Of a stretch of 64,000 nt of DNA, positions 45,498-56,315 are shown in pieces. The stretch is from contig JADHYV010000033.1 of the NCBI GenBank assembly GCA_027604705.1, positions 62,001 through 126,000 of the forward strand, in the 5' to 3' direction. The stretch comes from Allomyces arbusculus (lineage: Eukaryota > Blastocladiomycota > Blastocladiomycetes > Blastocladiales > Blastocladiaceae). Both the position numbers and the translations under genes were made by a program. Under the pieces are notes generated by a model. It searched no databases. It was not told the origin of the DNA and saw only the letters and a program-made list of their open reading frames with translations. Each line of letters starts with the position of its first letter. Position 1 is the first letter of the stretch.

Positions 45498-47179
45498 CCG
45501 ATGGGTTGATGCCCGCATGGGTGCCGCGCCGGATCTCACACACAAGGTGGAGAAGAAGCAGCGTATCTCTGCGGAACTCTTTGGACTGTCGGGTGATAAC
45601 ATATCGCTAAGGGTTGGTTTTTACATTTCGATGGTGTAAAGTGCCATATTAACAACGAAAGCTCAATCCAGTGCAAGATCTGGTGGGTGACTTAATGCCA
45701 CGACAGTATTGCGCTCAAAGCGTTTATCACTCTGACTGGAGCTCTGACTGCGATTTGACTGCGATTATGTCTTGCAGAAAAAATTTGCACTTTGTTGAGG
45801 GCTGGCCCGTCTGGGGTGGGGCCGAAAAAGAGTGCGATTCCAAGCAAACCACATATGGCCCATTGAAAGCTTTCCAAAACCTCCCTGACACACATCTTTG
45901 AATCTCGATATCTTGCCAACCAGCAATCGTACTCACTTCGCCTTAGCGCCATGGCAGGGCACTATTTTTGTATTTCTTATGTAGAGTAGCGATGGTTAAA
46001 AGTTGCTCACAGGCCAAGAAGAGCGCGATTTTGTGTTTACGCAAGTGGGATTTTGGAAGGCTTCCATTTTGTATTTCCTTCAGCGATTCGACATTTTGTG
46101 AAACATGTGCATTCTCTTCTCCAACATTTCGCCCATACAACAGGACCGTCCTGAATCCACATCTCGCTCTTCGACTTGATTTGCAGACTCTTGGCGACTC
46201 CACCACAAGGGTTGCCTCAAGTGACCAGGTCGAGCTTTATAAAAAGAAGTGGACCCAAAGATCATTCTTGCGTGCTGAGGCGACTGGCTGCCACTGTTGC
46301 TGGGTGTTGAACCAGCGTCCAGTTTGTGAACAAGACAGGGAGACTTCCGACCTGTGATGTAATCGCAAGAAAACAATACACTGCTTGCCAAGGACTTTGA
46401 CGTGATGGGGACGAAATTGCTGGAATGTCCGCTGAAAGTGAAGTTTGGAAAAAGGATGTCAAGTCCTAGTACAATGATCCGGTTCCAATGTAGATTGACC
46501 ATGTCTCATGTGTATTTCACTTCCATGTGAAACAGCTCTGGAGGTCGAACTTGACCATGAGGTCAGATCGATGCGCGCTCAAGATGCAAGATGTCCTTTG
46601 GACGCATCTTTTTAAGGACCAGGACACACTACATGCAAATCATGCAAATTAACATCAACATGAGAGCCCCAAAATGCAAATTCCACCAGCTGTTTGCGCC
46701 CATTTCCTATTCTTGGCAACGACCCATGTTGCAGTGTTGAATCCAGACCCAAAAAATTGAAGAATCAAAAGATCAGGTCGCTCAACAAATGCTGTGAAAC
46801 GTATGACGCTGTCGTCTGTCCTTACTTGTCGTGAAGGACCACTCTTCACCGCTCAACCAAAAGAGCTGCCTGACCGGGAATGCAACTCGCTGCAGGCTTG
46901 AAGAGTGGCCCACATCAAGGTGGGGTTTGAAAAAAAGGACTTCTGAGTTAGTCGTCATGGCACCGGAATTGACGACATTTCTCCTTTTCTAGCTCATCGT
47001 CACACCAGGCAATGCCGTTCTGGCTTGATTGGAACGGGAAATTGACATTCAAGTGGATCAGAGTTAAAACATCTATTCCACCCCAACAACGAGTAAGTTG
47101 GATTTCCCACCCATTCAGTAGTCGAGCTAGTCAGCCACCACGCGGTCCATGAGCCCGAGAGAGATTGAGCTTGCCACGT
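45498..47179. other. AT-rich, gene-free island
   Basis: About 1.7 kb with GC near 43-45 percent in sampled lines, against roughly 65 percent around it. Only short, unconvincing open frames are present. ATGCAAAT occurs twice in tandem near 46634 and again near 46675. No terminal repeats, transposase or RNA gene is recognised. It contains the 3' flanks of the converging LRRC71-like and integrin-tail genes. Confidence 0.65.
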
Positions 47180-49298
47180 TCACCCGGCCTGGTAGAGCGG
47201 GTTGACCTGCTCCTTGAAGTTGGACACGAACAGCGGGTTGTCCTGGATGTTTGACTTGACCCATTCCTCGTGCCACTATGTCGGTGAAGTCGTTTGCTCA
47301 GCGCTAATCCAACTCATCCGGTCCGATCCGCGATGTTGGTAGAGTACACACCGTCGCTTCGAACTTGGACGCCATGTACTTGTGGTACAAGAAGTAGGCC
47401 ACAAGCCCACCGAAAATGCCCACAACCGCGGCGGCCGCAATCACAATCGCTGCGACGATCGTTGGCGACAGACCTGGGGTCACGGGTGCGGCTATCGTTG
47501 GGACGTGCAAGCGCGTCGGTCAGTCCGTCCACCCGCGGACCAACGAGCCGGCCAGATGGCAGAAAAACAAGACCACGTACGATCGATCCTGCCAAACACT
47601 TGTGCGATCCCGACCCCATTCGACCCGAGTTCCGGGTCCATGACGGCCAGCGAGAACGTGTCGTTGCCCGCATTCACCGCATCGTACCGCAACGTCAAGT
47701 TACTTGCGATAATCGATGCGTACCCGAAATCAGGATTTTTGCGGACCGCCCACGACCACGTCGTCGGGTCGGACGTGGGGACGACCCCCACACCGGCACC
47801 GAGCGCGATCCAGACCGTCTGTCCGGCCACCGTCGAGAAATAAATCGGTGCCGGGTTCGGCGGCGCCTTGGGCGGCAAGACCGTGATCGTAATGACGCCC
47901 GTGGTCGTCGAGTTGGCGGTGCCGTCGTTGGCGAGGAAGTAGAGGTAGTCGGTACCATTGGCCGTGGCGCGCGGCACGTACCGGACCACGTTCTTGTCGA
48001 GGACGGCGGTGCCGAGCGCCGGGAGTGGCGGCACGAGAAGAAGCGTCAGCTGGTCGTTGTCAATATCTTGTGCTTGCAGCGTAATGTCTATGGCCGTGCC
48101 GGCGCGGGTGAGGGCCTTGCCATCGGCCACGGTCGGCGGGTGGTTGATGGGCTTGACAGACGTGGTCACGGTGAAGTAGGACGCGTCAGTGTGCCTCTCC
48201 ACGTCTACATTCGCGAGATGGGTCAGTTCTTGGGGCTGTCGTATGCGCGAAAGGCGCCGAGATACGTACGGAAAACGGCCATGTCGTGGTACGTGTTGGT
48301 GGGGAACCCGAGCGAGTCGAGATTGAGCGTGCACGTGGCCGTGGCGTGGATACCACCCAAGTCGCACGTCGTCAGTTTGCCGTCGACAAAGACCCTACGT
48401 GTCGAGAGTCACAATGAGCGAGCGAGCGAGAGAAACGCGACGTAGCGCCATCGCGGACGCACCACAAGTCATCGTCTCCTTGGAACGTAAAAATCTCGCC
48501 GCCGGAATAGTAAAAGTTCATGCGTAGCTCGGTCCTAACGGGCGGAGAGAAGTCAGATTAGCGTCCAGCTCGCTCGGATTCCGAGACTGGGAGTGGACGT
48601 ACGTGAACCAAAAGTTGTGGAAGATGCCGTCGCGGAACGGGGCCGGTAAATCCGGATCCGTGACCATATATCCCTGGTGAACGTGTGCGCGAAATGTGTG
48701 AGTCTTCCCGCAAGCACGACCGTGCGATAGAACCGGAATCATAACGCACCTCCTTCTTCCCGTACCCGAGCTGGTCGAGCGGGAAGAAAAACGGCTTCTC
48801 CCACTTGTACAAGCCGCGCGCCGAGTCGACAAGCGAAAAGTTGAGCGAGATGTTAAACGCAATGTTGAGTCCCGGCACGTCCCTTCAATCGAAACCCAAC
48901 ACATCGTCAGCAAACCCTCGCTTCCTGTCAACCAAGCCAAACCAAGCCGAAGGCCAAACGCACATGTAATACTCGTCAAAAAAGAAGTGCCCCTGGTTCG
49001 AAATCGCGACATTCGACGCGCTCGAGTAGACGGGCCGCGACGAATTATCGTAATCGATCCACTGCGCCGTCAACTGGCCCGCCAAGCGCTGGCCAGGCAT
49101 GTAGAGCGCCGGCGCGCCCGTCGACGTGAGCTGCGGCACGAGCAGCCCACGCTGCGGGAAGTCACTCGCGTAAGGACCCTCCATGTCGCGGTGAATGTGC
49201 GGCATGTCGCGGAACGTGGCCGGGTACATGCGCCATGGCGCAAGCTGCGCGTGCACCGCCGTCGCGACTAACGCGAGAACAAGGAACAGGAGGTGCAT
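47180..49298 (-). CDS. Type I membrane protein: fibro-slime ectodomain, cadherin-like domain, integrin-beta-like NPxY tail
   Basis: Eight exons on the minus strand join in phase: 49298-48964, 48882-48750, 48673-48603, 48534-48463, 48394-48270, 48204-47581, 47491-47352 and 47275-47180 (531 aa). A signal peptide (LLFLVLALVATAVHA) opens the protein. A PA14-like fibro-slime domain (about 105-262) has FTTELRMNFYYSGGEIFTFQ, GDDDLWVFVDGKL, CDLGGIHATATC and FHVERHTDASYF. A cadherin-like/Ig domain (about 265-440) follows. The membrane helix (about 463-486) is rich in Ala, Val and Gly. The 45-residue tail contains a Trp and ends NPLFVSNFKEQVNPLYQAG. Dictyostelium Sib proteins and integrin beta use such NPxY pairs to bind talin. 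A cell-adhesion receptor is therefore likely. The last exon is short but fixed by donor, acceptor, phase and sequence. Confidence 0.82.
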
Positions 49299-50756
49299 CG
49301 CCGGGTGCACAAACGAGCGTCGCGGTGCCGGGCGGAACGCGTTGGTGGCGGCGGTCGGTGCTGCCGCGCTTGGCACTCGGCGATCGGCGAGGAGCGATGA
49401 TTGGAGCGAAATGGCGCGAGGATCGTCCGCGTGATGGTGTCGAATCGACGCGGCGCTCGTCGCGCGCCAGACCGGCCCGAGTATGGACGCGGGTCGGGTG
49501 GAGAAGCCCGCCATATCGATCGAGAGTCGGTTCTTGCGCAATGGGGAGCAGATCGTGCTGGTATCGGTGTGGGTGGGTGGTGATCCGCAGGGCGGTCGGT
49601 CGGTCGGGCGATCACCGAGTGACAGCACAAGATCAGAGGTGCGAAACTTGGGGATCGGATCGCAGAAATTGCCAAGCCAAGGTATGGTGCGAAAGAGGAT
49701 TGCAGAGAGTCTGGTGCGGGGAGAGCGACGCTGGCAGGGGAGAAGAATTGGACGTTGACCGCGATCATAACTTGCCAAAGGAATGAATGATCAAGGCCCA
49801 TATTTCATTTAGCAAACCACGTGATGCAAATCGAAAACCACAACTTGACGATTCTTCCGGCCAACCATCCGTCCTCCACGCACTAACACGAAAGAATTTT
49901 CCACATGCCCGCCCCGGAGGTGAAGCGTCAGCGGCCCTGTGCGCCGCGACGTGCTCCTCGACGTATAGTTCGCGCTCTGGGATGAAGGCGAGACTGTTCG
50001 ACTGCCGTGCCCTCTGCTGCGTCCCCTTGGCTGTCTCTTTCTGTCGCCGGCTCGGTCTTCGGGCCGTGTCCTGGCTCGACGGACTGAGGTCCTGGTCCTG
50101 GGGAACACATTGGGCCCTGCTGGCCCTCGCGGTCGGTAGTGTGCAACAGAGTCGGTCGTTCCATATTTCGTACCTTTCTGTACTGCACTGGTTTTCGAAC
50201 CGGTGTGTCTCGAGGAGACGGTGACTGTTGGGGGTAACCATGGAACGGACATTTCACGAAGTGCATTCTTTTGCTAGATTTATTGCGCTTTTTAACTCCT
50301 GATGTTCCGCCAGCTTGTGCATGTTGCTGGATGCTTGTCGCTTTTATGCAATCAAGTCCAGGGGTATTCGGGTTCTCACCGGAACTAAATTTCGTGCTCA
50401 CCCAACTTCGCCTGGCCCGGCGGTGATTCCGATCTTCACGGAGGCCTGTGGCTGGTGCACTGAGCATTTTTTTGAGAGCCATGGACAGTACGGCTCAATG
50501 GGAGCAGCTCTGCATTTCAGGATCCAGGTTTGACTCCTGGCGATATTGGGCGTGATTGGCAAGACCCTTTGCTGGAATTTGAAGTGTACTGGCACTTTGA
50601 GGTCTTTGCAAGTCTGGAGGGCTAGTCTGAAGAGCGGGATGAGCAATCAAAACTGCATTCCAAAAGACGATATGCCAAAAAGCTACAACATGCGCTATCT
50701 CCTCCGCCACCGTCGTGGCCAACAATACCTGACGACCCCACATCACAACGGACACT
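49299..50756. other. Intergenic, partly AT-rich
   Basis: About 1.46 kb upstream of the integrin-tail gene and downstream of tyrosinase. No coding exon is recognised. It contains a perfect-looking hairpin with a TTCG loop at 50186-50205. It also has a tRNA-like stretch near 50494-50540 with a T-arm (CCAGG TTTGACT CCTGG) but no acceptable anticodon arm. Confidence 0.5.
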
Positions 50757-52465
50757 CTAGTACCCAGCGGCCGCCTGCGTCGCGACCGGCGCCGACTTGT
50801 ACTTCTTGCACTTGCGCACCTTGGTGCACTTGCCCGTCTTGACCTTCTCCACCGTCTTGTGCACTTCCTGCACGACCGTCGTCACCACCTCGGCGCCCTT
50901 CTTGCCAACCGTGTCGTACGACGGCAGCTCACCACCCTGCTGCGCGACCTTCTGCAACTGCTTCGAGACCACGGTAAAGACCGTCTCGGCATGCTTGATC
51001 TCCTCAGGCTTGATACCGAAATGCTCGAGGAACGTCGTCGGCAAAGGCTTGTAGACGACCGGCAGCTGCGCCGACGGCGGCTGAACAACGACGGGGCCCG
51101 TGGGCGTGACCGTCACGTTCACGTTCAAGTGCGTCGGGATCGGCAGTGGCGCGATCACGACCGTGCCGTAGCCGGCAACCGACGAGGACGCCGTCGTCGC
51201 GGACGCCGAGGCCGTGGCCGACGCAGCGCCCGAGGTCGTCGCCTTGCCCGTGGCCGTGGCCGTGGCCGTGCCGTTGGTCGCGGCACCCGAGGTCGCCGTG
51301 GCGGTACCCGTGGCAGTGGCTGACGATGCGGCGCCCGTCGCCGTCGAGGCAGCAGAGCCCGCGGCAGTGGTCGTCGTGGCCGCCGACGTGCCGGCCTTGG
51401 TCGTGCCCGACGTGGCCGTAGCCGTGGCAATCGGCGTCGTCTCGACAATCGTACGGTAGGCGGCAATCCCCTCCTTGGGGAACTTGGCGTCCTGGAACTC
51501 GTAGCACAGGTTGTGCTTGAAGTCGAGCAAGTCCTCGGCGACGTAGGACATGATCTTGTCCTTCTTGGTGTAGGTCTTGCCGTTGGCCTCGCCGCCGTAC
51601 GCGTAGAACGCGTCCTTGTTGGCAAGCTGCCACTTGGCCCACATGGCATCAATGTAATTGTGCCAAAGGTAGAAGATCGGGTCGTTCGACGACGTCTCGA
51701 GCCCGTACATGTCGCCGCCAATCGAGTTGTGGATGATGAGATGCGGCCCGCGCTCGAGGTAGTACTCAAACTGCACGTAGTCGGTCGGGTACATCGACAT
51801 GATCGTGGCGACCAGCGATTGGTCGAGCGTCCACGGCGCCTCGGCGGGGCACCGCGTCAGGCACCCGCCGTCCGGGTTCTTCATGCCCTTGAAGGGACCG
51901 TCCGAGACACAGTCGGTCTTGCCCTGCTTGCCCGCCGACCCCATGAAATCGGGCGACAGAACGACCGACTTGGCCGGATCGTGTGCGTCGTAGGTCGCGT
52001 CCCAGTAGGGCAGGCCCGTGAGCGCGCCATTCGACGCGGCAATGAGCGCGTCCTCAAAGTCCTTGAGCATCGCGCGGTGGAACATGAGGAACTGTGGGTT
52101 GAAGTGCGACAGGTCCTTGTGCGCCTTGTGCAGCGCCGTGAACTTGGCCATGGTGCCGTCCTTGTTGAGCTATTTTTCATTTGGAGAAGCAGCGTGAGCA
52201 TCGTTGGCGTCGGTTCGTTGACAGCGCTCATGAACCCGCGGCAGGAGCAATAGCGTCATGGCCCGCCACGGAATGCACAAGGAAGCGGGGTCGCATTTAC
52301 CTTGTTAAAGGCATCCTGCAGCGCCTTGAGCTCCTTGGCCGACAAGTCGCGCACTTCCTTGCGCAGACGGTGCGACGTGCACGTGCTCTTGGTCGCATCG
52401 GCAACGTTGCCGAGCAGGGCGACGAGCGCCAGGAGCAGCACGAGCGTGGCCGACGAGGTGCGCAT
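50757..52465 (-). CDS. Tyrosinase (type 3 copper phenol oxidase), secreted or cell-wall
   Basis: Exons 52465-52301 and 52169-50757 on the minus strand encode 525 aa. Tyrosinases oxidise phenols to quinones, as in melanin formation. A signal peptide (LVLLLALVALLGNVADA) is followed by the CuA site with H69, H77 and H86 (HFNPQFLMFHR). The CuB site has H198, H202 and H225 (RGPHLIIHNSIGG; SSNDPIFYLWHNYIDAMW). In most relatives the last motif reads LHH; here the first, non-ligand His is Trp, while the copper ligand is kept. After the catalytic part come about 110 Ala/Thr/Ser residues. A Lys/Cys-rich end (KCTKVRKCKKYKS) follows, which could be a cell-wall linker or a caddie-like lid. The 131-nt intron is longer than the local average. 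Confidence 0.92.
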
Positions 52466-53453
52466 CGTTGGAACAGGTCTATTCGGCGAGGACGGCGGGC
52501 GCGCGTGCAGTCGGTTGGGCAAGGGCCGGGTCTAAAGTTGGTCTATGGGCCTCGTCCGTCCGAGTCGAGGCGGGCGAGCTGGATTGCTTGGAGAAGAGAG
52601 AGAGCGGGTTGGCGGGTCCAGCGATGGTCGAAGAGCGGGGGCGCTGCACGGTTTTATGAAGAAAAGGCCGCACAGCGCGCAAAGACGGTGGGGATTGCCT
52701 TTGCATGGCCGAAGCCGCCGGCAGCGGCGTCGATTGGGCTTCAGGCGCGTGGTGTGGTGGTGTGCGCGCGCCCATCGTTGCAAGACCGAGGCGAAGACTT
52801 TGGCGCCCAGGCGAGTGGTTTGCACGCGGCGGCGGCGGGATGGCCACAAACAGCGCGTAATTCGAGCCGCAGCTGGCCATGTGCGCCCGGTTCCCCTTTT
52901 GCCTTTCGACCTTCTCGCCTCGCCCTTGTCGCTCTCATCGCCGCGGCGTGCACACCGCGCGCGCTGACTCGTGGGGGTGACGGTCGTCGTCGTCGCCGAT
53001 GCACTCAGAGTGACGAAGCTGGTCGCTCCATGTCGCGCGCCGCCTCGCGGTCACCCCGCACGCCCGCGCGAGCATTGCGGGGCCCCGGTGCGGCATTTGC
53101 GCCGACTGCAGCAGGGTCGATTCTGAGTTGCTTTCCAGGCATGTTCGCGACGGGTGAGGATGGCGGCCATCGCCAGAGACGTAGGCAGCCTGGAAGGTGG
53201 CGCAGGGACCGACGCATCGCACATGGTGGCGCCGATGCATCAAGTCCGACGTAAATCACGTTTCTCACGTTCTTCAAGCACGCCGCCACGATGGACCCGA
53301 CGCGCCGCCGCGTCAGTCGGGTCCAGTCGGCCATCAAGGCCGCCATCACAACCAATTGCAAAACGGCGCCAATGGCCAGCAGCTTGTTCCATGCTCCCTC
53401 CCTCCCTCTGCCCCACATCCTCGTGTCTGCCTAGCGGCCGAGCGTCTGTCCGC
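52466..53453. other. Intergenic
   Basis: About 990 bp upstream of tyrosinase and downstream of family copy 4. Open frames occur on both strands but none resembles a protein. Confidence 0.5.
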
Positions 53454-54611
53454 TCACGACGCGTCCTGCGACGCGGGCAAGTGCGGGAACCCCGTGCTCG
53501 CGCCACGGCGCATCCACGCGATCTCGCGATCTATCTCGTCCCTTCCGTACCCGAGCGCGCGCATCCGGACGCGCACGTCAAGGTAGAGCTGTTGTGTCTG
53601 CAGGACAACCTGGGCGCGCGCGACGGCCATCGAGTGCGCGGTGATCGCGAGTGCTGACGTGGTCATGGCGCAGTCGGCCGTCGCGGGTTTAGGATCGTGA
53701 TCCGCGCGTGCGGGCTGCCCCGGCGCAGGCTGTGCCGGACCTGCGGCCAGAGTGGCGGCCGGCACAGAGGCCGGTGCGCTGACGGTCCGCCAGCGCGGAC
53801 GGCGTGACGCCGGAGCGAGGTTGCCGTTGCGCAACCGCTTGGTCATTCTGCGCTTCGTGCGGCCTGCGGTGAGTACTCGGACGCGTTCGCGACGGGATGA
53901 GCCGCAATGCAAGACACGTACGCCAACCACCGCGAATAGCACCCGCCCGCACCGCGACAAAACGTCCACTTCATTTCCGCGACCCTCAAGTCGGCCGCAC
54001 ACGCGCGCGCCATCGGGACGTGCGGCGACGGCGCAAGATGCGTGTCATAGACGCGCGACTGCAACAGCGTCGTCAAGTCGGCACGCACGGTTACTACCCC
54101 GAATGATCAGTCTTACCACCTCGCGGCGCGCCGAGTCGAAACCAAATCGCGTACATGCGACCCCGCCAACGGGCGTCCGCGCATCGCGACACGCGGGTCC
54201 ACGTGCGCACGGTGTCCGGCCTGGCGGATGGCCGTCGACGTACTCGGCGTCGGCATGTTCCGGGTCGTTGTTGGGGTCGGTGTCGGAGTCGGCCGCGGCG
54301 AGTTTGCGCAGGCACGCGCCGCACAGGAAGCAGTGGCCGGGGAGGAAGCGCGGGCCGGACATGTACTTGCGCGCGGGCATTGGGAGCGGGAACCGCGGTG
54401 GTGGTGGTGGTGGTGGTGGTGGTGGTGGTGGTGGTGGTGGTGGTGGTGGTGGTGGTGGTGGTGGTGGTGGTGGGGCCGAGGACGTGCGCGTTGAGGACGT
54501 GCTCGGCGCGCTGTTAGGGGTGGGGCGCGGACGCGCGGCGGAGCTGACAGCGGGGAGTCGAGCAGGGGTCGCGACCGAGGGTCGAGCATGAGGCGCGGCG
54601 GTCGCGAGCAT
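53454..54611 (-). CDS. PGHCFLC/GYSKEEI family protein, copy 4
   Basis: Exons 54611-54155, 54093-53922 and 53847-53454 on the minus strand give 340 aa in phase. After a low-complexity start comes a run of about 26 prolines, then FLPGHCFLCGACL, a 50-residue acidic insert and the Cys block CARGPAC. The second exon has MKWTFCRGAGGCYSRWLA, nearly the same as copy 5 (MTWVFCRGPGGCYSVWL), so these two are sister copies. The C-terminus has AQVVLQTQQLYLDVRVRM and RALGYGRDEIDREI. The first intron keeps the phase and place seen in copies 1, 3 and 7. The last acceptor is the third AG in a row and was chosen because only it keeps the frame. Function unknown. Confidence 0.75.
54397..54473 (+). repeat. GGT trinucleotide microsatellite
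   Basis: About 25 uninterrupted GGT units that encode the poly-Pro tract of family copy 4 on the minus strand. Confidence 0.95.
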
Positions 54612-54931
54612 GGTGGTGCGGTGTGGGGGATCAGCGGCAGGGTGGCAGACGCGTTGGAGCGCGAAAAGAGCGAGGAACGTTGATCAAGGAGGAGGAGGAT
54701 TGGAAATGTGCGGGAGTTGCGAGCGGTTGACGGTGCCAGCGCGCGCCTGACGCCTTTCTGATCAGCGGTCGAGCCGCAAACGACGCAATATCGCTCGGCA
54801 ATCCAAAGCCGTCCATGCAGTCAACTTCCTTTGCACAATCGGCTCGCCAGGCCCGCCAGGCCCGCCATAATCGCGGCCCTTGTCCCTCCTGTCCTCCCTC
54901 CCTCTCTCTCCTTTCTCGTGTTCCATCAACC
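54612..54931. other. Intergenic between family copies 4 and 5
   Basis: 320 bp in the head-to-tail interval of two minus-strand copies. Nothing else is recognised. Confidence 0.5.
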
Positions 54932-56081
54932 TCATGGCGCCTTCCACCCAGCCGACCCCATTCCCATCATCCCCGCCATCCCCATCCCGCGCGCGACCGC
55001 AACCTCGCGATCAATCTCCTCCCTCGAATACCCAAGCGCATGCATGCGCGTGCGCAACTCGAGGTACGTGCGCTGCGTCTGCAGCGCGACCTGAGCGTTG
55101 ACGAGCGTCAAGTGGTTCGTGACGAGCGCTGCTGCCGGTACGGTAGTCGAGGTTGGTGGTGGAGGCCGGTCGCGATGCGCGCGGTCGGGTGTTGCCGACG
55201 ACACGATCGCCGAGTCGGCGCGCACGCCAGGGCGGGCAGGTCGTGGCGGTGGTGGTGGTGGAGAAGCGGATCGTTCGCGCTTAGACGCGATTGGCGTTGA
55301 CGGGACGGCAGCGGACGCGGATTGCCGTGATGGCCGGACCGGCGCTGGTGCGGTGGGTGCGGGACTCGTGGGCGCCAGGCTCGCGGTGCGTGCCGACACG
55401 GGCTTCAGACGCTTGTAAATGCTATTTACAAGACGCGACGGACACCATGAGCAAGAGAGGCTCCACGCACCCAACCAACACTAAGGGACCGTACCGCAGC
55501 CAAACCGAATAACACCCACCCGGCCCACGACAAAACACCCACGTCATTTCCTGCATCTTGAGCGCCATGGCGCAATGCCGTGCGAGGTCGAGGTAGGGCG
55601 AGCGCGACAAGCACTCGTAATACACATTGTCCTCGGGCGGCGCTGCGAGCTTGGCCAGCTTGACCGACGCGCCCATGCCGGTGACGGAACACCGTTGCCG
55701 CGCGCGTGGACACTGCCACCCGTTTGGGCATATGGTGCGCGCGTGGTCGTCGTGCTCGTCGGCGTCCTCGTAGTCGTCATCGTCGTCGCCGTCACTGTGG
55801 TCGTCAGTGGTGCCCGGGCCAGCTGCCGACCGGCGGCGGCGTGCGGGGGCCGCGCTGGACCGGTCGGGCGCGAGGCACTTGGCGCACAGGAAGCAGTGGC
55901 CGGGTAAAAAGTACTTGTCGGCAAAGAGACAGTCTTCGAGCTGCGCGCGGGAGAGCGCGGCCGGGTCAGTCGGGGCGGCGTGGTCGTCGGCGATTGGCGG
56001 GCGAGCGGCCGTGCCGGTGGGACTTGCGGGGCTGGCGCCCGCATCGGCACGCACAATGCGCGGTGTTGCGTTGTCGTGCAT
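54932..56081 (-). CDS. PGHCFLC/GYSKEEI family protein, copy 5
   Basis: Exons 56081-55495 and 55421-54932 on the minus strand give 358 aa. The N-terminal module reads CLFADKYFLPGHCFLCAKCL, followed by an Asp-rich insert and CPNGWQCPRARQRC. The matching region of copies 1, 3, 4 and 7 is interrupted by an intron, but copy 5 lacks it. The core continues MTWVFCRGPGGCYSVWLR, and the intron after it keeps phase 2. The linker holds a basic patch (SKRERS) and a poly-Pro block. The end is VNAQVALQTQRTYLELRTRM then HALGYSREEIDREV. Closest relative in the window is copy 4, directly downstream in the same orientation, so they look like a tandem duplication. Confidence 0.78.
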
Positions 56082-56315
56082 GGGCTGGTGGGCGACCGTC
56101 GGTGCAGCCGGGCCAAGGGCAGGGCAGCGGGCAGCAGGAGCGTGATGTGGCCGTAATCGATCCCGCTCTGCCTCTCGCTGCCCTGCCGCTGGTCGCCCGT
56201 CCCGCCAGCGGGCCGGCTCCGCTCCCCGCGCGCTCTCCTGCTGCACGACGCGCTCCCTCTCCCACACGACAACACCGGCCGGCCGCAACTTGCCGCACTC
56301 GGCGCACCCTGCAAG
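56082..56315. promoter_or_regulatory. Shared divergent promoter of family copies 5 and 6
   Basis: Only 234 bp lie between the two divergent start codons, so the pair is probably co-regulated from one nucleosome-free region (inference). Confidence 0.55.

Noticed and set aside
45498-47179. Transposon or retroelement in the AT-rich island
   Set aside because: No terminal repeats, transposase, reverse transcriptase or integrase sequence could be read on either strand.
50480-50560. tRNA gene
   Set aside because: The T-arm pairs, but the D-loop and anticodon stem are too short and no acceptor stem closes; kept only as a tRNA-like remnant.
53005-53418. Small membrane protein on the minus strand
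   Set aside because: One hydrophobic stretch only, no conserved motif, no plausible promoter or splice support, and competing frames are equally open.
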